A stretch of DNA of 36,247 bases, taken from Candidatus Omnitrophota bacterium (GTDB lineage: Bacteria; Omnitrophota; Gorgyraeia; 2-01-FULL-45-10). The notes beneath the pieces are model-generated. The model had not been told where the DNA came from. It worked only from the letters and a program-made list of their open reading frames with translations, and ran no database searches. Positions 1 through 9,408 of this stretch are shown here, piece after piece (the stretch's first letter is position 1; each line of letters begins with the position of its first letter). Position numbers and translations under genes: made by a program. Where the stretch lies: NCBI GenBank assembly GCA_016935115.1, contig JAFGRN010000023.1, positions 1 through 36,247 of the forward strand. Reading direction: 5' to 3'.

Positions 1-145
1 GATAAAAAGGGTTAAAAAGAACCGAGGATGTCGCAGTAGTATTACTGTAGGCGTCCTCCGAAGCCTCATACAATCTAAGCGTTGAAGGCGTAGGAGGATG
101 AGGCCACTTCCAAGTGGCCGAGTTCCACAGGTTCCCCTTTTTATC
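1..145. other. Structured intergenic region closed by an 11-bp inverted repeat (possible ncRNA or repeat element)
   Basis: GATAAAAAGGG at 1-11 is the exact reverse complement of CCCTTTTTATC at 135-145; GAACC 19-23 / GGTTC 130-134 extends the helix; internal stems GAGGATG 24-30 / CGTCCTC 52-58 (one G-U), CAGTA 34-38 / TACTG 43-47, GCCTCAT 63-69 / ATGAGGC 98-104 and GGCCACTT 102-109 / AAGTGGCC 112-119. No plausible CDS. Confidence 0.5.
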
Positions 146-161
146 CTGAACAAAAGACCGG

Positions 162-183
162 CCCTGTAGCTTTGAGTACAGGG
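162..183. repeat. Hairpin (7-bp perfect stem, 8-nt loop)
   Basis: CCCTGTA 162-168 / TACAGGG 177-183 flanking GCTTTGAG. Confidence 0.55.
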
Positions 184-250
184 GAGATATTTTCAGTGCT
201 CACATAACGAGGATTATGGCTTAGCTACTGGGCAGGCAGAACTTCCCTTG

Positions 251-294
251 GGGGACAGGTCTGAAGCTAAAAATGGGGACAGGTCTGAAGCTAA
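251..294. repeat. Two direct copies of a 20-bp unit, 24-bp period
   Basis: GGGGACAGGTCTGAAGCTAA at 251-270 and again at 275-294. Confidence 0.9.
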
Positions 295-368
295 TTTTGA
301 AAACGTCCCTGAGTCCACCCTCGGACAGGACCCGTAACTTCCCGGGAAGCGGGAGGATATTTTTGCCG

Positions 369-1931
369 CTACTTCTTGATTTCGATGCGGGGAAATAGAG
401 GTCCTGACTTACTGACTTTGGTGCCGGGGGTGAGTTTGCCCCAGGTTTTGGCGTCGGAGAACGGCACGGACTCCACGCTACCCTCCATACCCAGCTGCGC
501 CCATATCTTCTGCGCGGTCTCCGGCATGAAAGAGTAGATTCCTATAGCTATGGTACGCAGGGCCTCCAGAAGTGTGTAGATCACAAGCGCAAGCTCATCC
601 TGTTTATTTTCTTTGGCCAGCACCCATGGCTTTGAATCTTCAATGAATTTATTAGCGAGACTTATCACATTCCAGATTCCCGAAAGCGCCAGGGTAAAAT
701 TAAGATCCGGCATCGCCTCTTCCATCACGATAGCGGCTTTAGCCGCCTCGGCCGCTATCTCCTCCGCCTTCTTATTTCCGAAATCGTTTCGCGCTATGGC
801 CGGCGCTCTCCCCGCAAAATACTTCTCCGCCATGGTAAGCGTCCTGCTTAAGAGATTCCCGATATCATTGGCCAGGTCACTGTTAAATCTCGCTATGAAC
901 GCCTCTTCGCTGAAAGCGCCGTCCATCCCGAACTGCACCTCTTTGAGTAAAAAGTAGCGGTAAGGGTCCACTCCGTATTTACTAACCATTTCTGCCGGAT
1001 CGACGACATTACCTTTGGACTTCGACATCTTCTCGCCTTTGAATACCCACCACCCGTGGGCGAATATCGCCTTCGGAGGCTCTATCCCGAGAGCGTGGAG
1101 CATTATCACCCAGTAAATGGCGTGATGCCTTATTATATCCTTACCCATCACCTGCATGTCGGCGGGCCAGAGCGAAGCGAACCGCTTCATATCGTCGGGA
1201 TACCCTATTCCCGATGCGTAATTTATGAGCGCGTCGAACCAGACATAGGTCACGTACTCTTTATCGAAGGGAACCTCTATCCCCCAGCGCATCCTACTCT
1301 TGGGGCGGGTGATACAAAGATCCGTAAGCGTCTCGCTGTTCAGGAAACCGAGCACCTCATTCCTGCGAAAGTCCGGTTTTATAAAATCCGGATTGGAATT
1401 TATATAATCTATCAGCCACTTCTGGTATTCCGATGTCTTAAGGAAATAATTGGCCTCGTCAAGCTTTTCGAGCGGGCGCTTGCATTCCGGGCAGATGCCG
1501 TCGGCGGCCTGTGTCTGGGTCCAGAAAGTCTCGCAGGGAGTGCAGAACCATCCGCTGTAATTTTTCTTGTAGATCTTCTCTTCCCTGTAAAGTTTTTCCA
1601 GGAATGCCTGCACCGCTTTCACATGATACGCGTCGGTAGTGCGGATAAAATGATCATACTTTATATTAAGCTTCATCCATAGGGCTTTGAAATCCGGCAC
1701 TATAGAATCGACGAACTTCTGCTCTTCCCCGGCGCCGAGGCCCGCCGCTATCGCCGCCTGCTCGATCTTTTCGCCATGCTCATCCGTGCCGGTCATAAAA
1801 AAAACTTCCCTGCCCGCCTGGCGCATAAACCGCGCGACAGAATCACAGGCTATCTGGGTATAGGAATGGCCTATATGCGGCTTCGCGTTGACATAATAGA
1901 GAGGCGTCGTTATGTAGTATTTTTTGGCCAT
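369..1931 (-). CDS. metG: Methionyl-tRNA synthetase, class I
   Basis: HIGH motif (KPHIGHSYTQ), KMSKS motif (GEKMSKSKGNVV), zinc knuckle CTPC...CPEC. Confidence 0.96.
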   Translation of the reverse strand: MAKKYYITTPLYYVNAKPHIGHSYTQIACDSVARFMRQAGREVFFMTGTDEHGEKIEQAAIAAGLGAGEEQKFVDSIVPDFKALWMKLNIKYDHFIRTTDAYHVKAVQAFLEKLYREEKIYKKNYSGWFCTPCETFWTQTQAADGICPECKRPLEKLDEANYFLKTSEYQKWLIDYINSNPDFIKPDFRRNEVLGFLNSETLTDLCITRPKSRMRWGIEVPFDKEYVTYVWFDALINYASGIGYPDDMKRFASLWPADMQVMGKDIIRHHAIYWVIMLHALGIEPPKAIFAHGWWVFKGEKMSKSKGNVVDPAEMVSKYGVDPYRYFLLKEVQFGMDGAFSEEAFIARFNSDLANDIGNLLSRTLTMAEKYFAGRAPAIARNDFGNKKAEEIAAEAAKAAIVMEEAMPDLNFTLALSGIWNVISLANKFIEDSKPWVLAKENKQDELALVIYTLLEALRTIAIGIYSFMPETAQKIWAQLGMEGSVESVPFSDAKTWGKLTPGTKVSKSGPLFPRIEIKK

Positions 1932-1937
1932 GGCAGT

Positions 1938-2723
1938 CTACTTCGTGTGCGGCATTTCTATCTGGGTCCCGTCTTCAAGCTCTACGGTAACAGTGCGCCG
2001 CAATGCGTTCACGCTTATCACTTTGCCGCTGCCTTTGGGCGTCTTTATGGTATCGCCCTCGCGGGGAAGTCCCTTCATAAGATCTTTATATGTACCGTAT
2101 TCGTATCCGAGACAGCACATAAGCCGGCCGCAGAGGCCCGATATCTTGGTCGGGTTCAGCGGCAGGTTCTGTTCCTTCGCCATCTTTATTGTAACCGGTT
2201 CGAAATCTTTCAGGTGCGTGGCGCAGCAGAGCGCCCTGCCGCAAGGCCCGAGGCCTCCGAGCATCTTAGCCTCATCCCTTACGCCTATCTGCTTAAGCTC
2301 GATCCTCGTCTTAAAAGCGCTTGCCAGGTCCTTCACAAGGTCCCTGAAGTCCACGCGGCCTTCGGCAGTGAAATAAAAAACGATCTTGGAGCGGTCGAAA
2401 GAATATTCCGCGTCAATCAGCTTCATGGGAAGCTTGCGGTCCCTGATCTTCCTGGAACAAGCATCCATGACTTCGGAGATCTTCTTTTTATTTTTCTCGA
2501 TCTGGGTCATGTCCCACGGATTGGCCTTACGCATTACCTTCTTAAGCGGCTCCTCGAGATCGGCATCGAGTATGGCCTCCGTCTCGCTCAGTACCTGGCC
2601 GTAGTCAAGTCCCCTGTCCGCTTCGACTATGACATAATCTCCGGCCCTGAACTTCATCCCGCCCGTCGAAAAGTACGTGATCTTGCCCGCTTCCCTTAAT
2701 TTAACCTGTATAACTTCGTACAT
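1938..2723 (-). CDS. ricT: PSP1 domain protein, RicT/YaaT family
   Basis: PSP1-type core with GPCGRALCC and SGLCGRLMCCLGYEY cysteine motifs; located between holB and metG as in Firmicutes. Confidence 0.85.
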   Translation of the reverse strand: MYEVIQVKLREAGKITYFSTGGMKFRAGDYVIVEADRGLDYGQVLSETEAILDADLEEPLKKVMRKANPWDMTQIEKNKKKISEVMDACSRKIRDRKLPMKLIDAEYSFDRSKIVFYFTAEGRVDFRDLVKDLASAFKTRIELKQIGVRDEAKMLGGLGPCGRALCCATHLKDFEPVTIKMAKEQNLPLNPTKISGLCGRLMCCLGYEYGTYKDLMKGLPREGDTIKTPKGSGKVISVNALRRTVTVELEDGTQIEMPHTK

Positions 2724-2740
2724 ACTAACTCCATTCCACT

Positions 2741-2826
2741 GTCATTGCAAAACCATAGGCTGAAGCACTCTTGTCTTTAGATTGCTTTGTCGCCCTTAAC
2801 TAAGTCGAAGGGCTCCTCGCAATGAC
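2741..2826. repeat. Palindromic intergenic repeat (REP/MITE-like)
   Basis: Ends GTCATTGC 2741-2748 and GCAATGAC 2819-2826 are perfect inverted repeats; internal hairpin GCCCTT 2792-2797 / AAGGGC 2808-2813; contains AGATTGCTTTGTCGC and GGCTCCTCGCAATGAC, resembling the dispersed GTCATTGCGAGGAGC...GCGACAAAGCAATCT repeat type of many bacteria (from memory, not searched). Confidence 0.75.
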
Positions 2827-2827
2827 G

Positions 2828-3778
2828 CTATATCGAAAATTCCAGGGCCGCCATCGCCAGCTTGGGGTTCGCGTTGTTTTCCAGATATGCCTGCGTCGCT
2901 ACTATCCTGTTTATGGCATCATGTAATTTATCAAATCCTGTCTTCCCGGCGCGGCTGAAGACCGCGTCTTCCCTGTCAATATTCATAATACCGCTGCCGC
3001 CGGACTTTACTACGAGCAGATCCCTGTACCACGTCAGCATTATCTCCAGCTGGGCTTTAAGATCCGTTTTTGCCGTCCTGTCAAAATCCCAGTCAGATAG
3101 CGTGCCTAACTCCAGCGCGTCCAGAATACGGGCTCTCTTATCGAAGAACTTTTCGTCCCTGAATGCCAGGGCACCCTTCACGCTACCGCAGGCAAGGCTC
3201 GAAGCTATATGCGCCCTGAGGCCATTCATGCCGTAATCCTTCATCAATATACCCTTCACTACCACGCTACCGAGCGGAAAGAATTTCACGGCCTGGCAGC
3301 GTGAACGTATTGTCGGCAGAAGCGCGGCGGCGCTTTCGGCAATCAATATAAAGACGGTCTGCGGCGATGGTTCTTCAAGCGTCTTCAGGAGAGCGTTCGA
3401 GGCCTCTTCTGTAAGCTGATTGGCTTCGTCGATTATATAGGCTTTCTTCGCGGATTCGTAAGGCTTAAGGCCGCTGTCTTCTATAACAGGCCTGATATCG
3501 CCGATCCTGACAGAAGAGCCTTCCTTTTCCGGCGTAACCAGCCGCACATCGGGATGGCTGGCTGAATCTATCTTTCTGCACGACGGGCAGGTGTCGCAAC
3601 TCGTCCCGTGGTCCGGATTAGCGCAATTTAAAGACTTGGCAAAATTGAGCGCGGTGAGCTTCTTCCCGATACCCGAAAGCCCGTAAAAGAGATAGGCATT
3701 GGCCACGGTTCCGCCCGCAATGGAACTCCTCAGGAAGGCTATCGCATTATCCTGACCCCTGATATCATTAAATGACAC
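2828..3778 (-). CDS. holB: DNA polymerase III delta' subunit
   Basis: Clamp-loader AAA+ fold: degenerate P-loop GLSGIGKKLTA, CDTCPSC zinc cysteines, EEASNALLKTLEEP, TIRSRCQ. Confidence 0.9.
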   Translation of the reverse strand: MSFNDIRGQDNAIAFLRSSIAGGTVANAYLFYGLSGIGKKLTALNFAKSLNCANPDHGTSCDTCPSCRKIDSASHPDVRLVTPEKEGSSVRIGDIRPVIEDSGLKPYESAKKAYIIDEANQLTEEASNALLKTLEEPSPQTVFILIAESAAALLPTIRSRCQAVKFFPLGSVVVKGILMKDYGMNGLRAHIASSLACGSVKGALAFRDEKFFDKRARILDALELGTLSDWDFDRTAKTDLKAQLEIMLTWYRDLLVVKSGGSGIMNIDREDAVFSRAGKTGFDKLHDAINRIVATQAYLENNANPKLAMAALEFSI

Positions 3779-4400
3779 GGTCCACCTCGCGCCTTACCAT
3801 AGCCTGCGTTTTTTGGATCGTGCCGCCTGCTTTTATCACCTTTATCCTGCCATGGTAGCGTCGGGCGAGATCCAAATAACCGGAACGCACCCTCCTGTGA
3901 TACGTAACATCTTTCTTTTCCATCCTGTCGGAGCCTTTACGTTTTGCGCGGGAGAGCCCCGTAATCGTATCCACATCCAGGAGTATCGTAAGGCGCGGCT
4001 TCAGCCCTTTGGTCGACACGCGATCCAGCGCCCTGATCACTTCAAGCGGGACTTTTCCGCCGTATCCCTGGTAGCTGAAGGTAGCATCGCTGAACCGGTC
4101 GCAGATGACTATCTTTCCGGCCTCAAGCGCGGGCATTATAACCTCCACTACTATCTGCGAGCGCGCGGCCTCGAAAAGGAACAGCTCGCTGATGTCCGAT
4201 ATCTTAATTCCGTCCGAATGCAGTAGAAGTTCGCGTATCTTTTCACCAAGACTTGTGCCGCCCGGTTCGCGCGTATGAACGCAATCATATCCCCGAGATT
4301 TAAGATACTCACAAAGCATTGCCGAATGGGTACTTTTGCCGCACCCTTCCGGACCTTCGAAGGTTATGAATATTCCAGCCTTCAAGCTTTTTTTCGCCAT
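3768..4400 (-). CDS. tmk: Thymidylate kinase
   Basis: FITFEGPEGCGKST P-loop, TREPGGT, DRFSDATFSYQGYG. Confidence 0.96.
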   Translation of the reverse strand: MAKKSLKAGIFITFEGPEGCGKSTHSAMLCEYLKSRGYDCVHTREPGGTSLGEKIRELLLHSDGIKISDISELFLFEAARSQIVVEVIMPALEAGKIVICDRFSDATFSYQGYGGKVPLEVIRALDRVSTKGLKPRLTILLDVDTITGLSRAKRKGSDRMEKKDVTYHRRVRSGYLDLARRYHGRIKVIKAGGTIQKTQAMVRREVDRVI

Positions 4401-5824
4401 ACGGTCCCGTCTTTTGTATCGTCGAGGACCACTCCAAACTCTTCGGAGAGTTTCCTGCGGATATCGTCAGCGGCGGTAAAATCCTTCCTCTTCCTGGCCT
4501 CATTCCTTTTCTCTATCAACTTCAATACCGCCGCTTCATCAACGGCTTCTTTCGAACAGTCCTTCTCTATCTCGAGCGCGAATATATCCGCAAGGCGCGC
4601 GATAGCTCTCTTCGCAGAAGCCAGCTCATCTGTCCCCCCAGGGTTAAAACCATCCTTGCCTATCATGAGTTTATTGACGGCCGTCACAGCATCAAAGAGC
4701 GCCGCCAGGGCAAGCGGAGTGTTAAAATCGTCGTCCATAGCCTCCTCGAACGCCCTCTTCATCTCATCCTCGATCTTCGACGGAACGACGGCCGCTTTCG
4801 GAGACGCGCCCGTTTTTTTTACGATCCTGTCTATCTTGTCGAAAAGTATGGTAAATCTCTCCTTCTGCGCCTTCATCTCGCCGATCTTTTCTTCCGTATA
4901 ATCAACCGGATGGCGATAGTGGGTATTAAGAAACAGGAGCTTGAGGTAATCCGCGTCCCTATACCTCTTAATGAAGTCCTGGATCGATATAAAATTACCG
5001 AGGGATTTCGCCATCTTCTCTCCCGCTATGGTCAAAAGGCCGTTATGCATCCAGTGCCGGGCAAACTTCTTGCCGGCTCCTTCGGACTGCGCAACTTCGT
5101 TCTCATGATGCGGAAAAATGAGATCAATGCCGCCGCCGTGTATGTCAAACTCATCCCCGAGTATGTCCGAACTCATCACCGAACATTCTATATGCCATCC
5201 CGGACGCCCTTTTCCCCACGGGCTATCCCAGAAAGGCTCACCTTCCTTCGCGGACTTCCAGAGGGCAAAATCGAGGCCGTCTTTTTTCTTTTCATGCGAG
5301 GAGATGCGAGCGCCTATCTCCATCTTCTCCATATTCTGCTTCGAGAGCTTGCCGTAATCTCTGGCCGCTTTGATATTGAAATAAACATCCCCGTCAACGG
5401 CATATGCGGCGCCGCGGCGTATCAATTCCTCTATGAACTCTATCATCTTCGGGATATACTCGGTGGCCTTCGGCTCCCTGTCGGGACGGCCTATGCCAAG
5501 AAGTTTCATATCGCGGTTATAGGCGTCGAGATATTTTTTAGATACCTCTTTAGTTGACTCGATGAGATCGGGCTTCTCCCTGAAGAGGTCTTTGGCTTTA
5601 TTAATTATCTTGTCATCGACATCGGTAATATTGCGCACAAAAGTGACCTCATAGCCTTTGTGCTTCATGTAACGCCTTATGACATCGAATATGTAGGCGC
5701 TCCTGGCGTGGCCTATATGCGGCTCGTCATACACCGTAGGGCCGCATACATACATGCCGATCTTCTTCTCGGAGATCGGCACCAGGTCCTCTTTCTTTCT
5801 TGTAAGCGAATTATATATCTTCAT
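4382..5824 (-). CDS. cysS: Cysteinyl-tRNA synthetase
   Basis: MYVCGPTVYDEPHIGHAR, GWHIECSVMS, KMAKSLGNF. Confidence 0.97.
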   Translation of the reverse strand: MKIYNSLTRKKEDLVPISEKKIGMYVCGPTVYDEPHIGHARSAYIFDVIRRYMKHKGYEVTFVRNITDVDDKIINKAKDLFREKPDLIESTKEVSKKYLDAYNRDMKLLGIGRPDREPKATEYIPKMIEFIEELIRRGAAYAVDGDVYFNIKAARDYGKLSKQNMEKMEIGARISSHEKKKDGLDFALWKSAKEGEPFWDSPWGKGRPGWHIECSVMSSDILGDEFDIHGGGIDLIFPHHENEVAQSEGAGKKFARHWMHNGLLTIAGEKMAKSLGNFISIQDFIKRYRDADYLKLLFLNTHYRHPVDYTEEKIGEMKAQKERFTILFDKIDRIVKKTGASPKAAVVPSKIEDEMKRAFEEAMDDDFNTPLALAALFDAVTAVNKLMIGKDGFNPGGTDELASAKRAIARLADIFALEIEKDCSKEAVDEAAVLKLIEKRNEARKRKDFTAADDIRRKLSEEFGVVLDDTKDGTVWRKKA

Positions 5825-5830
5825 GCGGGA

Positions 5831-6508
5831 TCACTTCTTTTCCAGCCTATTGACTCTCTTCCTGAGTTCTTCCAGCTCCTGCAATATGGGATCCAGTACA
5901 TGTATATGGTCCAGGCTCAGGTCGAGTTTCTTCCCATCCTGTTTGGTCACACGGCCGGGTACGCCTACCACCGTGGAGTTGGGTGGCACATCCTTGATGA
6001 CGACCGCGTTCGCGCCGATATATGAATTGTCGCCGATACTGATATTGCCCAGCACTTTGGCTCCGGCGCCGACTACCACATTATTGCCGATGGTCGGGTG
6101 GCGCTTGCCCTTCTCCAGGCCGGTACCGCCAAGCGTCACGCCCTGGTAAAGCAGGACGTCATCGCCTATAATAGTGGTCTCGCCTATTACAACCCCCATG
6201 CCATGGTCTATAAAAAACCTATTTCCTATCTTCGCGCCCGGATGTATCTCTATGCCGGTAAAGAATTTTCCGAACTGAGAGATCCATCTTGGAAAGAACG
6301 GTATTCCAACCCGCAGGAGCGCGTTAGCTATCCTGTAGTATATTATCGCGTGCAACCCGGAATATGTAAGCAATACCTCCAGGAAGTTAACCGCCGCCGG
6401 GTCACGGGTAAAGACAACGTCGATCTCCCTGCGAAAAAACACCGCTATGAGCGCCCAGAAGATGACCAGGACCAGGATTATATTGAGTATTATATGCAGG
6501 CAGAGCAT
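5831..6508 (-). CDS. cysE: Serine O-acetyltransferase with N-terminal membrane segment
   Basis: Left-handed beta-helix hexapeptides [43 protein letters not shown]. Track start at 6517 is a GTG; ATG at 6508 is better spaced from AAGAGG. Confidence 0.92.
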   Translation of the reverse strand: MLCLHIILNIILVLVIFWALIAVFFRREIDVVFTRDPAAVNFLEVLLTYSGLHAIIYYRIANALLRVGIPFFPRWISQFGKFFTGIEIHPGAKIGNRFFIDHGMGVVIGETTIIGDDVLLYQGVTLGGTGLEKGKRHPTIGNNVVVGAGAKVLGNISIGDNSYIGANAVVIKDVPPNSTVVGVPGRVTKQDGKKLDLSLDHIHVLDPILQELEELRKRVNRLEKK

Positions 6509-6513
6509 CTTAA

Positions 6514-6993
6514 TCACCTCTTCTCGTCTATTGCAACGACAGCATAGGCAGCTATAGCTTCACCCTTGCCTATAGAGCCTACGCCTTCGCTTGTGGTAGC
6601 CTTTATGCTTATCCTGTCGCCGGCAATGCCCAGCACCCCGGCAAGCGCCTCCAGCATCCTGCCTCTGAATGGCCCTACCTTAGGCTCTTCGGCAAGTATC
6701 ATGGTATCGACATTGCCGACATCGAAACCTTTCTCCCTGATTATAGATACCACCTTTTTGACCAGTTCTCCGCTTGATATTCCTTTGTACTTCGGGTCTG
6801 TATCGGGGAAATGCTGTCCTATATCTCCCAGCGCGAGCGCGCCCAGCATTGCATCGGCAATGGCATGCATCACCACATCGCCGTCCGAATATCCCAACAG
6901 GCCCTTTACATACGGTATCTCTACGCCGCCGAGTACCAACTTCCTATTCTCGACCAGCCTGTGTATATCGTAACCTATCCCCACTTTCGTCAT
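6514..6993 (-). CDS. ispF: 2-C-methyl-D-erythritol 2,4-cyclodiphosphate synthase
   Basis: [40 protein letters not shown]. Confidence 0.96.
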   Translation of the reverse strand: MTKVGIGYDIHRLVENRKLVLGGVEIPYVKGLLGYSDGDVVMHAIADAMLGALALGDIGQHFPDTDPKYKGISSGELVKKVVSIIREKGFDVGNVDTMILAEEPKVGPFRGRMLEALAGVLGIAGDRISIKATTSEGVGSIGKGEAIAAYAVVAIDEKR

Positions 6994-7670
6994 AGGAATG
7001 CCTCTGCCGACTTTAAATCCTCTTTAGTCGTGATCTTTATATTGCGATATGACCCGGCCAGGATCTTGACTTTCTTCCCGAGACCCTCCACAAGGCCGGC
7101 ATCGTCGGTAATGCCGGTCCCGGACGCGCGTTCGTAAGCTTCTTTTATTATATCGCGCCTGAAAACCTGCGGCGTCTGGGCGCGGTATAACCTGCCCCTG
7201 TCCAGGGTCCTCTCGACAAAGAGGTCTCTGCCGGCCAGCTTAACGGTATCATTCTCCGCAACAGCCGAAATACAGCCTCCGAACTTTGCGGCCAGCTTTA
7301 TCGACTCTTCTATAATATTTTTCTCAACGAACGGCCTGGCTCCGTCGTGGATAACCACTATATCGAATGATGGATCTACGCATCCGAGGCAATTCCTGAC
7401 GGATTCAAATCTCGTCCTGCCTCCGGCGACTATATCAAGCACTTTCTTCAGGCGGTATCTTCGAACCAGCGTAAAAAGCCTCTTCATACAAGACGGTTCC
7501 GAGGCCACCACTATGGCCTCTATTATCCCGCAGGCCTCGAGGGCTTTCAGCGTACGTATAACAATCGGCATTCCTCTTAAAAGAACGAACGGCTTCTTCC
7601 TCTTAAGGGATAGCCGTCTGCCCGAACCTGCCGCCGGGACTATGGCTATTGTCCGGAATTTCGGCTTCAT
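6990..7670 (-). CDS. ispD: 2-C-methyl-D-erythritol 4-phosphate cytidylyltransferase
   Basis: IVPAAGSGRRL...KKPFVLLRGMPI, VIHDGARPFV, DDAGLVE. Confidence 0.95.
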   Translation of the reverse strand: MKPKFRTIAIVPAAGSGRRLSLKRKKPFVLLRGMPIVIRTLKALEACGIIEAIVVASEPSCMKRLFTLVRRYRLKKVLDIVAGGRTRFESVRNCLGCVDPSFDIVVIHDGARPFVEKNIIEESIKLAAKFGGCISAVAENDTVKLAGRDLFVERTLDRGRLYRAQTPQVFRRDIIKEAYERASGTGITDDAGLVEGLGKKVKILAGSYRNIKITTKEDLKSAEAFL

Positions 7671-8692
7671 CGGGGCTTTCCGGCACCTTGCCTCCCGCCG
7701 TCTTCCAACCTCGCGAAGATCATCCTTCCGGCGGAAGTCTGCAACACGCTCGTAACGACAACTGTCACCGACTGCCCTATCAGGTGCCTGGAATTATCTA
7801 TTACGACCATGGTTCCGTCGTCGAGGTATGCTATGCCCTGATTATGCTCTTTGCCTTCCTTGCTGATCCTGACATCCATAGCTTCTCCAGGCAGCACTAC
7901 GGGCCTCAGGGCATTGGCAAGTTCATTTATGTTAAGCACGGTAATCCCCTGGAGCTCCGCTATCTTGTTAAGATTAAAATCATTCGTAAATACCTTAGCA
8001 CCGAGAAGTTTCGCCATCTTTACAAGTTTCGCGTCGACTTCTTTGATATCCGGAAAATCATCTTCCTGAATACGGACATCGAATTCGGGCGACTTCTGGA
8101 GCTTGTTCAATATGTCCAGCCCCCTCCTGCCGCGGTTACGCTTAAGGGAATCCTGCGAATCAGCTATCTGCTGCAGCTCTTTCAGGACGAAACGCGGTAT
8201 CACGAGCCTGCCTTCAACAAATTTGGTATGTAACATGTCCGCGATGCGGCCGTCTATGATGACGCTGGTATCCAGAAGTATAATATCGTCCTTCTTGTCC
8301 TGCCTGACAAACTTGACATAAGGGATTATAAGATTGAACTCATCCTTCCCCCTCATGGCTATTATCATTCCCAGATAGCAGAATATGAGTATAAGTATTA
8401 TCTGTATCGAGGCAAAGAGCTCAATCGACATCGGAATAAGGCGAAGTACGCTCGTCACAATCCACGCCATGAAGAACCCGAATATGAGCCCAAAGACCGC
8501 GGCCGATAGGTTCCGTATGGAGAATCTTCTCATGCCAAGTTCCAGAAGCATCACAAGAAGCGAGCCTATAATCCCTATGGCCGCTCCGACATAGGCGCCC
8601 CCCACGCTGAAAGCGGTAAGAAGCGAGCCTACATAGTAACCCACCACACCGCTTAAAAACATGAAGAAGAGACGTAGAAAAGTTATGGTCAT
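7667..8692 (-). CDS. Membrane-anchored PIN/TRAM domain protein (YacL family)
   Basis: Four hydrophobic segments, then PIN domain (ILLDTSVIIDGRIADML...VFTNDFNLNKIAEL) and C-terminal TRAM-like region. ATG at 8692 follows AGGAGG; the track start at 8743 overlaps mlaD. Confidence 0.88.
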   Translation of the reverse strand: MTITFLRLFFMFLSGVVGYYVGSLLTAFSVGGAYVGAAIGIIGSLLVMLLELGMRRFSIRNLSAAVFGLIFGFFMAWIVTSVLRLIPMSIELFASIQIILILIFCYLGMIIAMRGKDEFNLIIPYVKFVRQDKKDDIILLDTSVIIDGRIADMLHTKFVEGRLVIPRFVLKELQQIADSQDSLKRNRGRRGLDILNKLQKSPEFDVRIQEDDFPDIKEVDAKLVKMAKLLGAKVFTNDFNLNKIAELQGITVLNINELANALRPVVLPGEAMDVRISKEGKEHNQGIAYLDDGTMVVIDNSRHLIGQSVTVVVTSVLQTSAGRMIFARLEDGGRQGAGKPR

Positions 8693-8709
8693 ATTTTTTC
8701 CTCCTGATA

Positions 8710-9381
8710 TCAATCTTCCCGCGGCCTGCTTAACAACTTCCACGGATGGCGCTTCAAATCCTCGCTGAAGTCTTTGAAATTAGTGCCGGTAGATTTAAGT
8801 TCCGCGCTGAAGTCCTTGAAGTTCCCTGTTATGGACTTTAAGTCATCGTACACCGCGTCTTCGGTCAAAAGTTTTCCTATCGTGCCCTCGCCCTTCTCGA
8901 GACGCTTCATAATAACACTTACGGAATCCGAAAGGCTGACCAGGTTCTCGGTAAGTTTTTCCATGATAACAGGATCCTTGCCGATGATGGTGGCTCCATC
9001 CTTAAGTATAGGGGCTCCGGGAGTCCCCGGGATTATCTCGAGATACTTTTCTCCCAGAAGACCCAGCGTATTGATCGTGACGGACGCATCCTCTTCGACT
9101 TTGGCATCGGACTCTATCCATGTGCGGACCTCGGCATGTGTTTTCTTATCCTCGTCACTATAAACAACTTTTACGCAGTCCACCCTTCCAACCTTGACAC
9201 CGGCAAGCCTTACGGGGGACGCCGCGGACAGGCCGCTCGCGAAATCAAACTTAACCGTTATGGTATATCCTGCTTTTGAAAGATTGATATCGCCTATAGA
9301 AAAGATTATAAGGAATCCGATCGCGATACCGACCAGTATAAATGTGCCTACCTTAAGCTCGAACGTCCTAGTGATCTCCAT
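8710..9381 (-). CDS. mlaD: MCE-family lipid-transport protein (MlaD-like)
   Basis: Single N-terminal TM, MCE domain (VKFDFASGLSAASPVRLAGVKVGRV, LGLLGEKYLEIIPG). Confidence 0.9.
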   Translation of the reverse strand: MEITRTFELKVGTFILVGIAIGFLIIFSIGDINLSKAGYTITVKFDFASGLSAASPVRLAGVKVGRVDCVKVVYSDEDKKTHAEVRTWIESDAKVEEDASVTINTLGLLGEKYLEIIPGTPGAPILKDGATIIGKDPVIMEKLTENLVSLSDSVSVIMKRLEKGEGTIGKLLTEDAVYDDLKSITGNFKDFSAELKSTGTNFKDFSEDLKRHPWKLLSRPRED

Positions 9382-9408
9382 TTTTCTCCTTTCGGATTTT
9401 TATTGTAT

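Noticed and set aside
251-294. CRISPR array
   Set aside because: Only two repeat copies with 4-nt spacing; no spacers, no cas genes.
1776-2699. 307-aa + strand ORF opposite metG/ricT
   Set aside because: Spans two well-supported minus-strand genes, low-similarity composition; codon-bias artefact.
3768-3778. tmk/holB and tmk/cysS overlaps as possible frameshift or fusion
   Set aside because: Short overlaps are ordinary translational coupling; both proteins are full length.
2828-3778. Degenerate P-loop (GIGKK) in HolB as an unusual clamp loader
   Set aside because: Delta' subunits are normally non-ATP-binding, so this is expected.
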